DNA from: Melissococcus plutonius ATCC 35311
GTDB lineage: Bacteria > Bacillota > Bacilli > Lactobacillales > Enterococcaceae
Direction: 5' to 3'
NCBI RefSeq assembly: GCF_000270185.1
Contig: NC_015516.1
Coordinates: forward strand, 357,001 to 421,000
Length of the DNA: 64,000 nucleotides
Position numbers and translations under genes: made by a program. Below are positions 29,840 through 40,693 of the stretch, one piece after another (position 1 is the first letter of the stretch; every line of letters begins with the position of its first letter). The notes below the pieces were generated by a model, which was not told where the DNA came from, did no database searches, and saw only the letters and a program-made list of their open reading frames with translations.

Positions 29840-31372
29840 TTAAAATACTGGTTGTTCATCTGAAATAGAAAAATGTCTAGCATAACCCAGACCAGCTAAA
29901 AGATAAAACATTGGTAAATATTGAATGAGGTATCTAGAACGTCCACCTTCAAATAGCAATAAGAAAAGGAGACCTCCCAAAATTGATAGTTTTAATATTA
30001 ATCCAATTTTAGCATTTTTTATTTCTTTATATGAGAAAAGCATGCCTACTAAAACAACGAGCCAAATACATTGCATAAAGAAACGTAAATCTTTATTTCT
30101 CGCATGTTGGTAAGAGTAGACTTCGTGGATGAACAGTTGAAATTTATTCTTAGCGGGTTTATTAAAGATTGGTTTTCCATCTTTTGACCAACCAAAATCA
30201 CCATTTTGTGTGTTATACGCGTATTTGTTAAATAGAAATTTAACATATCCCATTGGACCATAATCTTTTAACCGATGAATAATTTCCTTTTTTGCATAAG
30301 CTATTTTTTGTTCTCTAGTTGGAATGGAAAGAATTTTAGCTGTGTCTTCACCATTGAAACCACCAGTTCCATGTAATCCCATCATCATAAAGAAAAGGCA
30401 AGGTTTCGCTTGATTTTGTTCTGTTTCAAAAGATACTAGATTTTGATGATTTTTAACATAAGAAAAACTCAGAAAAATACAGAAAAAGGAAAATACAAAT
30501 AAAATGGTTAACATACCTTTTTTCCATGTTAAATTTTTATCCGTTCTTTTATTTTGAACGAATAAAGAAATAATAGGAAGAGCGATCAAGAATACAATTG
30601 AAGATGGTTTAAGCAAAAATTCAAACCCAACAAATAATCCTAAAAATATGTCTAATAGTAAGACAAATAAATACCTATTTTTTTCTAAATTATGTTGCAA
30701 TAAACTATAAATAAAAAAGACACAAGAAGTTAAGAAAAAGGCAATTGTATCTGTATAGGGAACCAAAATCCAAGGTGAAAAGCCTAAAGAAAAAAGCGAT
30801 AAATAAAAAACAATATAGGCCGTTTTTTTATTAAAAATAATAGTAGCTGTTTGAAAGAGTAGCAAAAATGAAAGATCTAAAATTAAACAATTAATCAGTT
30901 GAAAATAATTCCATAAGCTATCCGAGTCTAAAAAAATAAAATTTTGTATTCTGGAAAAAAAGCTTAAAATAAAAAAATATAAAGCATTATTTGGATTTTG
31001 AGATAAATAATTATTAATATTAGAACTAGGTGCTTTATTTATCCTGGAGATCAAACTAACATCCCAATTAAATTCACCAGTATAATTTAAAATAATAAGC
31101 ATTTGAATGAGGATTAAAGAAACAAAGACAATCACTTGACATATACGGGCATTTTCTTTAAAAAAAAATAAAAACTTTATAAACCTTTTTTTTTCATTAG
31201 TTGATTTTTGGGTCATAAAAATAATCAGTAGACCAATTAATAATATAAAAAATAAAAATTTATTTGTTAACTGTGATAAATCAAAATTTTGTGATCGAAT
31301 GGCATTCCATAAAATCAATAATATAGCTAGAAAAAAAAGATAGTTTATTGTATGTATTATTTTTGGCCGCAA
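29840..31372 (-). CDS. GT-C-like polytopic membrane protein
   Basis: 510 aa with about twelve hydrophobic segments. A large loop after the second or third segment holds EFNWDVSLI, placed like the catalytic Asp loop of GT-C glycosyltransferases, and the C-terminal ending GGRSRYLIQYLPMFYLLAGLG is typical of a conserved family of Firmicute membrane proteins annotated as mannosyl- or glycosyltransferases of the PMT/GT39 type. A likely job is adding sugar to a wall polymer or lipid carrier. Monocistronic. Substrate not inferable. Confidence 0.65.
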   Translation of the reverse strand: MRPKIIHTINYLFFLAILLILWNAIRSQNFDLSQLTNKFLFFILLIGLLIIFMTQKSTNEKKRFIKFLFFFKENARICQVIVFVSLILIQMLIILNYTGEFNWDVSLISRINKAPSSNINNYLSQNPNNALYFFILSFFSRIQNFIFLDSDSLWNYFQLINCLILDLSFLLLFQTATIIFNKKTAYIVFYLSLFSLGFSPWILVPYTDTIAFFLTSCVFFIYSLLQHNLEKNRYLFVLLLDIFLGLFVGFEFLLKPSSIVFLIALPIISLFVQNKRTDKNLTWKKGMLTILFVFSFFCIFLSFSYVKNHQNLVSFETEQNQAKPCLFFMMMGLHGTGGFNGEDTAKILSIPTREQKIAYAKKEIIHRLKDYGPMGYVKFLFNKYAYNTQNGDFGWSKDGKPIFNKPAKNKFQLFIHEVYSYQHARNKDLRFFMQCIWLVVLVGMLFSYKEIKNAKIGLILKLSILGGLLFLLLFEGGRSRYLIQYLPMFYLLAGLGYARHFSISDEQPVF

Positions 31373-31640
31373 AATAACATTCCTTTCTAATCATTACTTT
31401 TTTATTCATCTAAAAATTTATATACATAAGTTACATTATTTTAAATACTAAATAGATATAACGAATAAGTAAAAAGAAAATATCATTGAATTTGCTGCGA
31501 TATTCTCTGTTTTTCAATTTATTATTAGCACCTCAATTACCGTTTTATTATACTTGATAATCGTTACCAAGTCGATAGACTTTATCAGTCATTTAGTAAA
31601 GTATAGAATTTAACTTTGAATTCCTAAATTGTTAATAATA
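31373..31640. other. Upstream region of the GT-C-like gene
   Basis: No feature recognised; probably promoter of the minus-strand gene. Confidence 0.35.
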
Positions 31641-31659
31641 TTTGTAGCTAAATTGCTTA

Positions 31660-31920
31660 AATTAGGGATAAAATTATTCAATAATATCCTGATAAATCAA
31701 TCTATTTGTTTTTGGCTTAATTAATGTATTTATTGGTAGATGTCTATTGAACTAATTCATAATCACCATTCATATTACCAATAATATCTGATTCCTAATG
31801 CTTAGCAATATTTCCACTTTCAGACTGTATATTGCCTAGAATGCCTATTACTGATTCTTTACTCCAAGTTTTGTTTGTTAGGTAATTCCAAACTTTTATT
31901 GCTATTTTTGTTGTAGAGTC
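31660..31920 (-). pseudogene. Fossil of a phage-type tail lysozyme domain
   Basis: On the minus strand one frame reads IAIKVWNYLTNKTWSKESV, then IGILGNIQSESGNIAKH, a stop, ESDIIGNMNGDYELVQ, a TAG, TSTNKYIN, a TAA, AKNK, a TAG, and IDLSGYY. This follows the start of the Phage_lysozyme2 type (K-x-I-W-x-Y-L, then GILGNIQxESG, then GLVQW, then W-A-K). Two of the stops stand where Trp is expected, as if TGG had become TAG or TAA. No start or intact frame remains. It is a leftover of a prophage, conjugative element or wall hydrolase gene. Confidence 0.75.
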
Positions 31921-32115
31921 GTTTTTTATCTAATAGATGGGATAATTTACATTTATTATTTCATTTATAGATAATTTGATTTGAAGATTTTTTTATGGTC
32001 ATGATAGGTGTAAATCTTTAGAAATATAGGTAATTTAGGTATACTAGAAGCAAATAAGCTGACTGAGTAGAAAAGTGTCTAAATGAGGACTTTAAGATAG
32101 AAAAGAGGAAAAAAG

Positions 32116-32880
32116 TTGATAAGAGATGAACGATACAAGGCGATTATGAACTTGTTAACTATGTCAGATACTGGAACAATTAAGGTAAATGATATTATGG
32201 AAAAACTAAGTGTTTCTGATATGACAGTTAGAAGAGACCTGGCAACTATGGAAGTACAAGGATTGCTTAAAAGAGTTCATGGGGGAGCAAAAATTAATAC
32301 ATTTAACGAGGAACTATCTCATAAAGAAAAGCAAATTATTAACATAGCAGAGAAAAAGGCGATTGCTCAAAAAGCAGTTGAACTGATAAATGAGGATGAA
32401 GCTATCTTTTTAGGTCCAGGTACAACGATCGAACTTGTGGCAAAAGCAATCAATAAAAAAAATCTTTTGTTGGTAACGAACTGCTTACCTGTGTTTAAAA
32501 TTTTAAACACAAAGAGAGAACAAAATCAGATTTATTTGATTGGTGGTGAGCTAAGAAATAGTACACAAGCTTTTGTAGGAGAAATTCCTAATAAAATTTT
32601 GATGACTATGAAATTTCATAAAACTTTTTTTAGTTGTAATGCATTGAAAGAACAAGCAATTATGACCGCTACTTTGGAAGAAGGGCAAACCCAGGCGATT
32701 GCCTTAGATAACTCACAAGAACGTTTTTTATTAGTAGATGCTTCTAAAATTGGAAAAACAGATTTTTGTGTTTATTATGATCTAAATAAAATGACCAAAA
32801 TTATTACAAATAAAGACACACAACGGCATTACGAACAAATTAAAAATGAACATGTGTTATTAGTGGAAACTGATTTGTAG
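32116..32880 (+). CDS. lacR: DeoR-family repressor of the lactose/tagatose operon
   Basis: 254 aa. The N-terminal DeoR HTH (about 1-57) has IKVNDIMEKLSVSDMTVRRD and HGGAKI; the C-terminal sugar-phosphate sensor has the loop FLGPGTTIELVAKAI and VTNCLPVFKIL, with IYLIGGELRNSTQAFVGE as in LacR. The start is TTG 32116 after AAAGAGGAAAAAAG. It precedes lacABCD on the same strand by 570 bp; LacR of lactic acid bacteria is released by tagatose-6-phosphate. Confidence 0.92.
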   Translation: MIRDERYKAIMNLLTMSDTGTIKVNDIMEKLSVSDMTVRRDLATMEVQGLLKRVHGGAKINTFNEELSHKEKQIINIAEKKAIAQKAVELINEDEAIFLGPGTTIELVAKAINKKNLLLVTNCLPVFKILNTKREQNQIYLIGGELRNSTQAFVGEIPNKILMTMKFHKTFFSCNALKEQAIMTATLEEGQTQAIALDNSQERFLLVDASKIGKTDFCVYYDLNKMTKIITNKDTQRHYEQIKNEHVLLVETDL

Positions 32881-33454
32881 GAAATTTGAAAAAATAATAC
32901 TTAAATAAGAAAAATAGACACATAAAATTTTGTTATTCTAGCTAATAAATTTAAATCAGTTAAGGATATTCAAAAAAATCCTTAACTTTGCATTAATAAG
33001 AAACATAATTTAATGAGCAATAAAGAAAAAATTAACATTTTTTAATTTTTGATCATTTTTTAACTTTGAATTATTTAATAAATTAGGTTGCTTTAATATA
33101 AATTAACAAAAAAAATCAAACTTAAAATGTTGATAAATGTTTATTTATCATTTATCATAAAGATATAAATTTATTTAGTAATGAAAAGTATAATTGTATT
33201 TATTTTTATTAGTAAAGAATACTTTTTTGTAAGGGAATTCATTAAGCACAAAAGATTTGATGATTAAGAAATAATCATAAAGAAAAAATAATTTAGCTGG
33301 TCATAAATGAAACTGCTTACTTTGCTATTGTTAATTTATCAGTGAAAGAGAATGTTTGATGGTTAACGAATCATTTAGTATAAGTAACAACGATGAAACG
33401 ATATAACTAATAAGCATTTCTGACTAGTTTTAATTAATAGAGGAGGGAAACTGT
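32881..33454. other. lacR-lacA intergenic region
   Basis: 574 bp. A stem AGTTAAGGA/TCCTTAACT (32958-32966 with 32979-32987) can end the lacR transcript; its T tract is weak. The lacA promoter and LacR operator must be in the rest, but I cannot fix them. Confidence 0.55.
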
Positions 33455-33886
33455 ATGAAGCGAGTTGTGATAGGAGCAGATACTGAAGGTATGATGTTAA
33501 AAAATTATATCAAACAGTATTTAATAGAAAACGGGTTTGAGCTCATCGATAAAAGCGAAGAACCTTCTGAAGACTTTGTTGAATCAACGGTTAAGATTGC
33601 TCAAGAAGTGCTAGCTAATCAAGAAAGTTTAGGAATTGCTTTTGATGGGTATGGTGCTGGGAGTTTTATGGTAGCAACAAAAATAAAAGGAATGATTGCA
33701 GCAGAAGTATCTGATGAACGTTCTGCTTATATGACACGTGAACATAATAATGCTCGTATGATTACTATAGGTGAAAAAATTGTTGGAGAGGAATTAGCCA
33801 AGAATATTGTAAAAGAATTTTTACGCGCAGACTATGCAGGTGGTCGGCATCAAATTCGTGTGGATATGTTAAATAAAATGGCATAA
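33455..33886 (+). CDS. lacA: Galactose-6-phosphate isomerase subunit LacA
   Basis: 143 aa, first step of the tagatose-6-phosphate route: galactose-6-phosphate to tagatose-6-phosphate, as a complex with LacB. RpiB/LacAB fold; begins [19 protein letters not shown], contains [19 protein letters not shown] and [17 protein letters not shown]. Length matches LacA (about 142). AGGAGG precedes ATG. It is first gene of lacABCD and intact, but its partner LacB is truncated. Confidence 0.95.
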   Translation: MKRVVIGADTEGMMLKNYIKQYLIENGFELIDKSEEPSEDFVESTVKIAQEVLANQESLGIAFDGYGAGSFMVATKIKGMIAAEVSDERSAYMTREHNNARMITIGEKIVGEELAKNIVKEFLRADYAGGRHQIRVDMLNKMA

Positions 33887-33916
33887 AGTAAAATTAACAA
33901 GAAAGGAAATAAGTTT

Positions 33917-34432
33917 ATGAAAATTGCTATCGGTTGTGATCATATTGTTACAGATACAAAAATGGCTGTATCTGATTTTTTAAAATCAAAAGATTATGAA
34001 GTCATCGATGTGGGCACTTATGATTTTACACGAACCCATTATCCAGTGTATGGTAAAAAGGTGGGTGAAGCTGTAATAAATGGTGAGGCGGATCTAGGTG
34101 TTTGTATTTGTGGAACAGGTGTTGGAATAAATAATGCAGCAAATAAGGTGGTAGGTATTCGGAGTGCACTTGTTCGGGATATGACAACAGCCATTTATGC
34201 AAAACAAGAATTAAATGCAAATGTTATTGGTTTTGGCGGACGCATTACAGGAGAGTTATTGATTTGTGATATTATTGAGGCTTTCATTAATACAGAGTAT
34301 CATCCAAGTGAAGCTAATAAAAAATGAATTAATAAGATTAATTCAATAGAAAAAGAACATCCTGAACAATTAGATTCACAATTTTTTGATGAGTTTATTG
34401 AAAAGTGGAAACAAGGTGTTTACCATGATTAA
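33917..34432 (+). pseudogene. lacB: Galactose-6-phosphate isomerase subunit LacB, in-frame TGA
   Basis: Frame opens [18 protein letters not shown] with the catalytic loop [17 protein letters not shown], and stops at TGA 34325-34327 after EANKK (136 aa). The same frame continues INKINSIEKEHPEQLD and ends EKWKQGVYHD at 34432, which with a sense codon restored gives 171 aa, exactly the usual LacB length. The stop occupies a position that is usually Leu. The catalytic core is present in the short form; loss of the last 35 residues probably damages the LacA-LacB interface. Spacing to lacC is 13 bp, so downstream translation may persist. Confidence 0.92.
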
Positions 34433-34445
34433 AGGAGAGTAGCAA

Positions 34446-35378
34446 ATGATTGTTACGATTACAATGAACCCATCGATTGATATTTCCTATCCACTTGAAC
34501 AGTTTCAACTTAATACTGTCAATCGGGTAAATCATGTGAAAAAGACAGCTGGTGGAAAAGGTCTAAATGTTACACGTACCTTAAAACAATTGAACACTGA
34601 TGTTATTGCAAGCGGTTTAATTGGTGGCTTTTTAGGAGAACAAATTAAAGCACAATTAAATGAACAAGGAATTCAACATGCATTTTCTAGGATTGCTGGT
34701 GAAACAAGAAATTGTATTGCCATATTGCATGATGGAAAACAAACGGAGATTTTAGAAAAGGGACCTAAGATTACATCTGAGGAAGCAGAAAATTTTCTAA
34801 AGGAATTTAAGCAATTGGTTAAAAAGGCGGATATTCTTTCGTTTTCAGGAAGTTTGCCAGAAGGGCTCTCCAAAGATTTTTATATTCAGATGATTAAGAT
34901 TTGTAATGAACAAAATAAACCTGTTGTTTTAGATTGTTCAGGTGAATCATTAGAATATGTATTAAAAGGTACTGAAAAACCTCTACTCATTAAGCCAAAT
35001 GTTGAAGAGCTCTCAGGTTTGTTAAATAAAAAGTTACCAGAAGATCTAAATGAATTCCGATCCATTTTAGACCAACCGATTTTTTCAGGAATTGAGTGGA
35101 TTGTTGTTTCAATGGGAGGTCAGGGAGCATTCGCTAAACATCAGGAAAATTTTTATCAAGTAAAAATACCAAAAATTGAAGTTAAAAATCCAGTCGGCTC
35201 TGGTGATGTAACTGTGGCTGGGTTAACTTACGCTCTTTCAGAAAATAAATCTGATTTAGAAGTCTTAAAAATCGCAAATACTCTAGGAATGTTGAATGCA
35301 CAAGAAGCAGAAACTGGCGGAGTAAATATGGATCATTTTGACGATTTATCAAAACAAATCGAAATAATTAAATTTTAA
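34446..35378 (+). CDS. lacC: Tagatose-6-phosphate kinase
   Basis: 310 aa PfkB-family kinase: tagatose-6-phosphate to tagatose-1,6-bisphosphate. N-terminal [32 protein letters not shown] substrate loop, and C-terminal [16 protein letters not shown] with the catalytic Asp in GSGD. RBS AAAGGAGAG overlaps the end of the restored lacB frame. Intact. Confidence 0.94.
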   Translation: MIVTITMNPSIDISYPLEQFQLNTVNRVNHVKKTAGGKGLNVTRTLKQLNTDVIASGLIGGFLGEQIKAQLNEQGIQHAFSRIAGETRNCIAILHDGKQTEILEKGPKITSEEAENFLKEFKQLVKKADILSFSGSLPEGLSKDFYIQMIKICNEQNKPVVLDCSGESLEYVLKGTEKPLLIKPNVEELSGLLNKKLPEDLNEFRSILDQPIFSGIEWIVVSMGGQGAFAKHQENFYQVKIPKIEVKNPVGSGDVTVAGLTYALSENKSDLEVLKIANTLGMLNAQEAETGGVNMDHFDDLSKQIEIIKF

Positions 35379-35396
35379 TAGGAAGGAATGGATTTT

Positions 35397-36380
35397 ATGC
35401 GGTTAATATCTGAAAAAAAAGCTATCATGCAACAATTAGTCAATGAGAAACAAGTTATTAGTGCTATAGCGATTGATCAACGAGGAGCATTAAAGAAAAT
35501 GATCAGTAAATTTCAGTCAGAAGCAGCTAGTGACAAACAAATTGAACGATTTAAAGAAATTATTTCTTCCGAGTTAACACCAGATACTTCTGCCATTTTA
35601 TTAGATCCGGAATATGGATTACCTGCAGCTAAAGTGCGAGACAAGCAAGCTGGATTATTACTAGCCTATGAAAAGACCGGTTATGATGCAGCGACACCTG
35701 GACGTTTGCCAGATATCTTACCCGTTTGGTCTGTTAAGCGATTAAAAGAAGCAGGCGCTCAAGCATGTAAATTCTTATTATATTACGATATCGATGAGCC
35801 AGATGAAATTAATGAACAAAAAAAGGCATTTATGGAACGAATCGGTTCAGAATGTTTAGCAGAAAAATTACCTTTTTTCCTTGAACTTATTTCCTACGAT
35901 GCAGGTAATCCTGATGCTAATTCAAAAGAATTTGCTGTAAAAAAACCAAATAAAGTTATTGCAACAATGAAGGAATTCTCAAATCCTCGTTATGCAATTG
36001 ATGTATTAAAAGTTGAAATACCTGTAAATATGAATTATGTTGAAGGAATTGCAACAAGTAAGGAAGAAATCGTTTATTCTAAAGCAGAGGCAGCAACTTA
36101 TTTTAAAGAACAATCAAAAGCAACCGACCTACCATTTATTTTTTTAAGTGCAGGCGTTACTGCTGAACTTTTCCAACAAACATTGCAATTTGCCAAGTCA
36201 GCTGGATCAACATTTAATGGCGTGCTCTGTGGTAGAGCAACATGGGCAAATGGTGTAGAATCCTTTGTCCTTCAAGGCGAAGCAGCAGCCAGAAAATGGA
36301 TGCAAGATGTTGGTAGAAAAAATCTTTCAGAATTAAATGCTATACTAAAAGAGACAGCAACACCGATTGAGTGGTCGTAA
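35397..36380 (+). CDS. lacD: Tagatose-1,6-bisphosphate aldolase
   Basis: 327 aa class I aldolase splitting tagatose-1,6-bisphosphate to dihydroxyacetone phosphate and glyceraldehyde-3-phosphate. Contains [26 protein letters not shown], the Schiff-base region [12 protein letters not shown] and a late [16 protein letters not shown] 35397 is preferred to the one at 35388 because GGAAGGAA then sits about 8 nt upstream and the length matches LacD (about 326). Last gene of the operon; no lacF, lacE or lacG follows. Confidence 0.94.
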   Translation: MRLISEKKAIMQQLVNEKQVISAIAIDQRGALKKMISKFQSEAASDKQIERFKEIISSELTPDTSAILLDPEYGLPAAKVRDKQAGLLLAYEKTGYDAATPGRLPDILPVWSVKRLKEAGAQACKFLLYYDIDEPDEINEQKKAFMERIGSECLAEKLPFFLELISYDAGNPDANSKEFAVKKPNKVIATMKEFSNPRYAIDVLKVEIPVNMNYVEGIATSKEEIVYSKAEAATYFKEQSKATDLPFIFLSAGVTAELFQQTLQFAKSAGSTFNGVLCGRATWANGVESFVLQGEAAARKWMQDVGRKNLSELNAILKETATPIEWS

Positions 36381-36463
36381 AAGGTGGATACAAATAAAAT
36401 AATGATAGCTATTTAGTCGACTTAATAACTAAAAATACTAATAATTCACGCACTTGTTGTTAA

Positions 36464-36500
36464 AACCCTTGTTAAAATTTTCTTAGCAAGGGTTATTATT
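36464..36500 (+). terminator. Terminator-like hairpin after lacD
   Basis: AACCCTTG (36464-36471) pairs with CAAGGGTT (36487-36494); only an interrupted T tract follows. Confidence 0.6.
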
Positions 36501-36608
36501 TATATTGTTTACTTTAAAGATCAATCCTATGATTTTTTTAACAATTTGTTTAAATGAACAGTTTGTCCTGTCGTTTTTATGATAAAATCTATTTAAAAGG
36601 AGATTTTC

Positions 36609-37499
36609 ATGGAAATCAGTATTGATAACCTAATAAAATTTTATACCAATGAATCTGTTGTACTTAAAGGAATAAATACAAATCTAAAAAATGGTATTAC
36701 TGGTCTGATTGGGCCTAATGGTGCTGGAAAATCAACATTAATCAAAATTTTGGTTGGTTTGGAAAAAGTTAGTAGTGGTCATATTCATTATCTTGATCAT
36801 TCGGAGCCTTCTTTTAACTTGAAAGCATCTTTAGGTTATGTACCTCAAAATTTCCAACTACCCAATAATCTGACTGGTGAAGAATTCTTAGATTTTATGA
36901 GTACAGCAAAGGGAATTGGTTATAGAACGGCAAAACAAAACAGTTTGCAGCTCTTAGATTTACTTAATCTTACCCAAGTTGCGAGAAAAAGGATTTCCAC
37001 GTATTCTGGTGGGATGAAACAACGGTTAGGAATTGCTCAATCTCTGTTAAATCATCCAAAATTGTTGATTCTGGATGAATCAACAGTTGGACTTGATCCT
37101 GATGAAAGACTGAATTTAAAACATATTATGACCGAACTTGCTGAGAATACAGTCATTTTATTGTCTACCCATATTGTTTCAGACATAGAATCAGTAGCAA
37201 ATCATATTATTATCTTAGACCAGGGTGAAATACAAGTACAAGGAAATACAGATGCCTTATTAAAGACGATAGACGGAAAGGTTTGGGAGTTAACGGTTTC
37301 GCCAGAAGAATATCAAAATAAGCAACAAGAATATTTTATCATCAATACGTTCCATAAACAAAACAAGATAGAAATGCGCGTTATTTCTAAGAAGCAACCA
37401 AAAGATGAAGCAAACTTAATCTACCCAACATTAGAAGATCTTTACCTATATCATATTCGTTATAAAAAGGCTAATCGAGAAAAACAGGTAGCATTATGA
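36609..37499 (+). CDS. ABC transporter ATP-binding protein (ABC-2 type)
   Basis: 296 aa. Walker A GPNGAGKS, signature YSGGMKQR, Walker B LLILDESTVGLD, switch His in LLSTHIVSDIESVA, then a C-terminal extension of about 75 residues typical of DrrA/CcmA-like exporters. RBS AAAAGGAG precedes ATG. Its stop overlaps the start of the permease gene by 4 bp (ATGA). Works with that permease, which is frameshifted, so the transporter is probably dead unless frame is restored. Confidence 0.9.
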   Translation: MEISIDNLIKFYTNESVVLKGINTNLKNGITGLIGPNGAGKSTLIKILVGLEKVSSGHIHYLDHSEPSFNLKASLGYVPQNFQLPNNLTGEEFLDFMSTAKGIGYRTAKQNSLQLLDLLNLTQVARKRISTYSGGMKQRLGIAQSLLNHPKLLILDESTVGLDPDERLNLKHIMTELAENTVILLSTHIVSDIESVANHIIILDQGEIQVQGNTDALLKTIDGKVWELTVSPEEYQNKQQEYFIINTFHKQNKIEMRVISKKQPKDEANLIYPTLEDLYLYHIRYKKANREKQVAL

Positions 37500-39168
37500 A
37501 AAACTGGTTATTTAACGTATGGAATGTTGCAAAAATAGAGTTATTACAAAAAATTCGTCAAAAAAATACCTTGGCTATTCTTGTTTTCTTAATGCTGTTT
37601 ACCTTTTTTGTTTTCCAGATCGAAATTCAACATTAAATTTCTCTATTTCTTTGCGACGTGAGGATATCTTGTCTGCTCGTGGTTTTTATAACTCAGATTG
37701 GATAGGAATGTTGATCATCATTTATTTTTCAACAGTTTTATTATTTATTGGTATTTTTTTAATTCGAAAAACAATGAGACGAGAACAACTAGATGGATAT
37801 GGTATGTTAATGGCGAGTAGTAATGTTAATAAATCGGCATTTTTTGAAGGGAAGCGCTTAGGTAATTTTCTTTATCTAGCAGGGTTAATGCTTATTATTG
37901 AATTTTTCGGTATGATTATTCAATTATTGCGAAATGAATCTTCGATGATCACTATTTCATCTTATCTTATTCCCTATCTAATCATCATTCTCCCACTTGT
38001 TTATCTATTGAGTACTCTTGAGATTATTTTTGAAGTTATGCCATTGTTGAAAGGGACCTTAGGTAATTTTTTTATTTTTATGGTAGCAATGATTCTAGTT
38101 TCTTCTTCGCTAATTAATCTAGAGTATAGTAAAAATAGCAATATTCTTGTCGAAATTTTTGATATTGGTGGTTTTAAGTATTGTTTGAAATTGGTACTTG
38201 AATCATTTGTTGCTACTTATGGAGGGAGTATTCCCGGCTTCAATATCTTTGGGATAAGTCCACCTACGAATACTTTTTTTACTTTTCATTTTAAATGGGA
38301 ACCAGCATTTATCGTGACTCGTGTCATTTTGATTCTATTTACGTTCAGTTTATTATATTTTGTTCAATGGGTAACACCATTAGTCTCTATTTTTTCCATA
38401 AAAAATAAACATAAATTAAAGAAAAAAATAGCAAATACAATTGAAACTACCAATTTACAAACTGCTTACCAAACTTGTTCATTACAACCTAAGAAAAAAA
38501 TAGAAATATCGGTTAAATATGTATCCTCTCTACGTCTCTTTTACTATCAAGCATTGTTAGTTATTCGTGAGAGACCAATCGCTATCTTTATGGTTGCACT
38601 TATCTTTATTGCGCAATGGGTTCTTATTCGTACAAAATTTAATGAACAATTATTAATACTGGCGACTATCATTCCTATTTCCATCTGGGCTAAAATGGGT
38701 TTTAAAAAAGCAGAAGATTACTTAAAAACAACACTCGCTTATCCAAAGTATTTCAGCTGGCGTCTATTACTGATTGAATGGCTAGTTTGGCTTCTCTATT
38801 TTTCAGGGACTATTGTGAAATCACTTATGCTACATAACCTAACAGGAGTTGGTATCGTTAGTATAAGTTCTTTACTTGTTGTGTCATTTGCATATGCAAG
38901 TAATAGTATTTTTCATAATGAATTACCTTTTGAGATTTTATTCTTGTTTGTATGGTACATTGATATTTTTCAAAAGGCTAAATTCATTAATCTTTTTAAC
39001 CCGTACACTCAATCAATGCGTGCACTAATTTTTCTATTGATCGGTTGGATTGGCTTTACTATATTAGGAATTATAAGTAACTATCTAGTCATTAGTAGTA
39101 CGAAGAATTTTCGATCGATACAATTACCTTGGAAAAATAAATTAAAAAAGAAGAAATTATCTCCATGA
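37496..39168 (+). pseudogene. ABC-2 type permease, frameshifted near its N-terminus
   Basis: Starts MKNWLFNVWNVAKIELLQKI at 37496, overlapping the ATPase gene by ATGA. The frame ends at TAA 37634 after VFQIEIQH; a different frame gives FPDRNSTLNFSISL and stays open to 39168 with about eleven hydrophobic segments. A one-base indel between about 37590 and 37615 joins the two; restored length is about 557 aa. The longer downstream frame has an in-frame start only inside out-of-frame sequence, so a natural product without the first helix is unlikely. Substrate unknown. Confidence 0.85.
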
Positions 39169-39499
39169 TGTTATGGATCGTTAGTAGAAATAGAGTAACA
39201 AAATTAGTAGATGAAACATAAAGATGATATTAAAGGATCTTTATGTTTCATAAATAGGTGTCTGGTTAAAAGTTAAGTACCTACAAAGAAGTAGTCAACA
39301 TTAAATTTGTTAATTTTCTATTCCATTATTCTCTATTTTTGATTTTTGGCAGATTTTTTTCAGAGATATTTCTAGCTTTACAATCTATTTACTGAAAATA
39401 ATCAAAAACTGTTATTAGTCCGCCATCTAAAGTAATTTATTTTCATAAAATAACAGGAAGGTATAAATCGTTTTTCTCTATTTTATTAATCGTTATCTG
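39169..39499. other. Convergent intergenic region with hairpin
   Basis: A 15-bp perfect stem (39211-39225 with 39237-39251), 11-nt loop, between the convergent permease and xylR genes. It lacks a good T tract. Nothing else seen. Confidence 0.6.
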
Positions 39500-40660
39500 T
39501 TATTTCCAATCTATCAATTTTAATTGTTTAATATTTAAAAATCGCTGGGCAGAGTAAGCTAATGCACCATAAATAGCTGGATTCCAAGTGGTTGCACTAT
39601 TCATAATAACAACATCTTTAGAAAAACGATTTGTTAATTGTTTCTTAATCAATGCAACCATTTCAGGTAAAGCCTGTGTCAATGAACTATTGAAAATAAC
39701 AAGTTGTGGTGCATTGATGGCAATAATATTATTAATGCCAATGGCAAGTAATTCAGCATATTTTTCTATTTGACTGACTAGTAAGGCATCATTGTCATGA
39801 TAGGCTTGAACGAGACGGTCCATATTAAAGTCATGCCATTTTTTCTTTTCTTTTATTTCATCACAAATTATTTTCATTGAACAATATTGTTCAAGACAGC
39901 CCTTATTTCCACAAGGACATTGTCTGCCATTAGGAATTAGGATGGTATGCCCAATTTCACCAGCATTTCCTTGGTAGCCAATCGTTAGTTTTCCTTGTTT
40001 TACAATTCCCGCGCCAATCCCTCGATGGAGACTAATGGTGACTAAAGATTCATAGTCAGAAGAAAATGTATATTCACCAAGTGCAGATAAATTTGCTTCG
40101 TTCTCAAGATAGACAGGAAATTCATACCGATCGTTTAAGCGTTTAGCAAGGTTAATATTTTCCAAATCATAATAAGGTGTAAATCGAATCATCTCTTTAA
40201 ATACCTGACCATGAATACCAATTGTTAAACCGACAATGCCATGTGGTGTTTGGGGAGCTTGTTTTTCACACTCAGTAATAATTGTATGAATGATTGTTTC
40301 CACATTCTTTGCATGAATAGTGCTATTTTTCAATTGTATTCTAGTAATTTCTGTGCCATCAATGTAAGAAAGAAGAGCATCTATATAATTATCTCCTAAA
40401 TCAATTCCTATTAACAATGCAGTCGTTTGATTAAAAGTAAGTAAAATAGGTTTTCTACCGCCTGATTCAGAAGATTCTCCAATCTTTGTTTCTAAAATAA
40501 ATTGTTCATCGATTAATTTTTTGACAATGGATGAAACGGAAGCTTTATTTAGGGAGGAAATTTCTGCTAATTTTGCTCGGGAAATTTCTTTATTCTTAAT
40601 AATATAATTTAAAATGGTTGCTTCATTTTGTTCACGAATTGTATATTTGCTATACACCAT
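39500..40660 (-). CDS. xylR: Xylose-responsive ROK-family repressor
   Basis: 386 aa. N-terminal winged helix (about 10-75: KEISRAKLAEISSLNKASVS) fused to a ROK sugar-kinase-like domain: LLIGIDLGDNYIDALL, ISLHRGIGAGIV, and the zinc-binding signature GRQCPCGNKGCLEQYCS. Divergent from xylA with 147 bp between, and length matches XylR of Bacillus and lactobacilli. It should repress xylAB without xylose. Confidence 0.92.
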   Translation of the reverse strand: MVYSKYTIREQNEATILNYIIKNKEISRAKLAEISSLNKASVSSIVKKLIDEQFILETKIGESSESGGRKPILLTFNQTTALLIGIDLGDNYIDALLSYIDGTEITRIQLKNSTIHAKNVETIIHTIITECEKQAPQTPHGIVGLTIGIHGQVFKEMIRFTPYYDLENINLAKRLNDRYEFPVYLENEANLSALGEYTFSSDYESLVTISLHRGIGAGIVKQGKLTIGYQGNAGEIGHTILIPNGRQCPCGNKGCLEQYCSMKIICDEIKEKKKWHDFNMDRLVQAYHDNDALLVSQIEKYAELLAIGINNIIAINAPQLVIFNSSLTQALPEMVALIKKQLTNRFSKDVVIMNSATTWNPAIYGALAYSAQRFLNIKQLKLIDWK

Positions 40661-40693
40661 AGGTAGACTCCTTTAGAATTGATCATTTATTGA

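Noticed and set aside
33360-33454. cre site before lacA around ACGATGAAACGATATAAC
   Set aside because: The CG is one base out of register with the consensus TGWAANCGNTNWCA.
34325-34327. TGA in lacB (and in pepV at 50584) as selenocysteine codons, given a selenium-related operon in the window
   Set aside because: Neither family has Cys or Sec at these places, no stem-loop of SECIS type is evident, and PrdB itself uses Cys.
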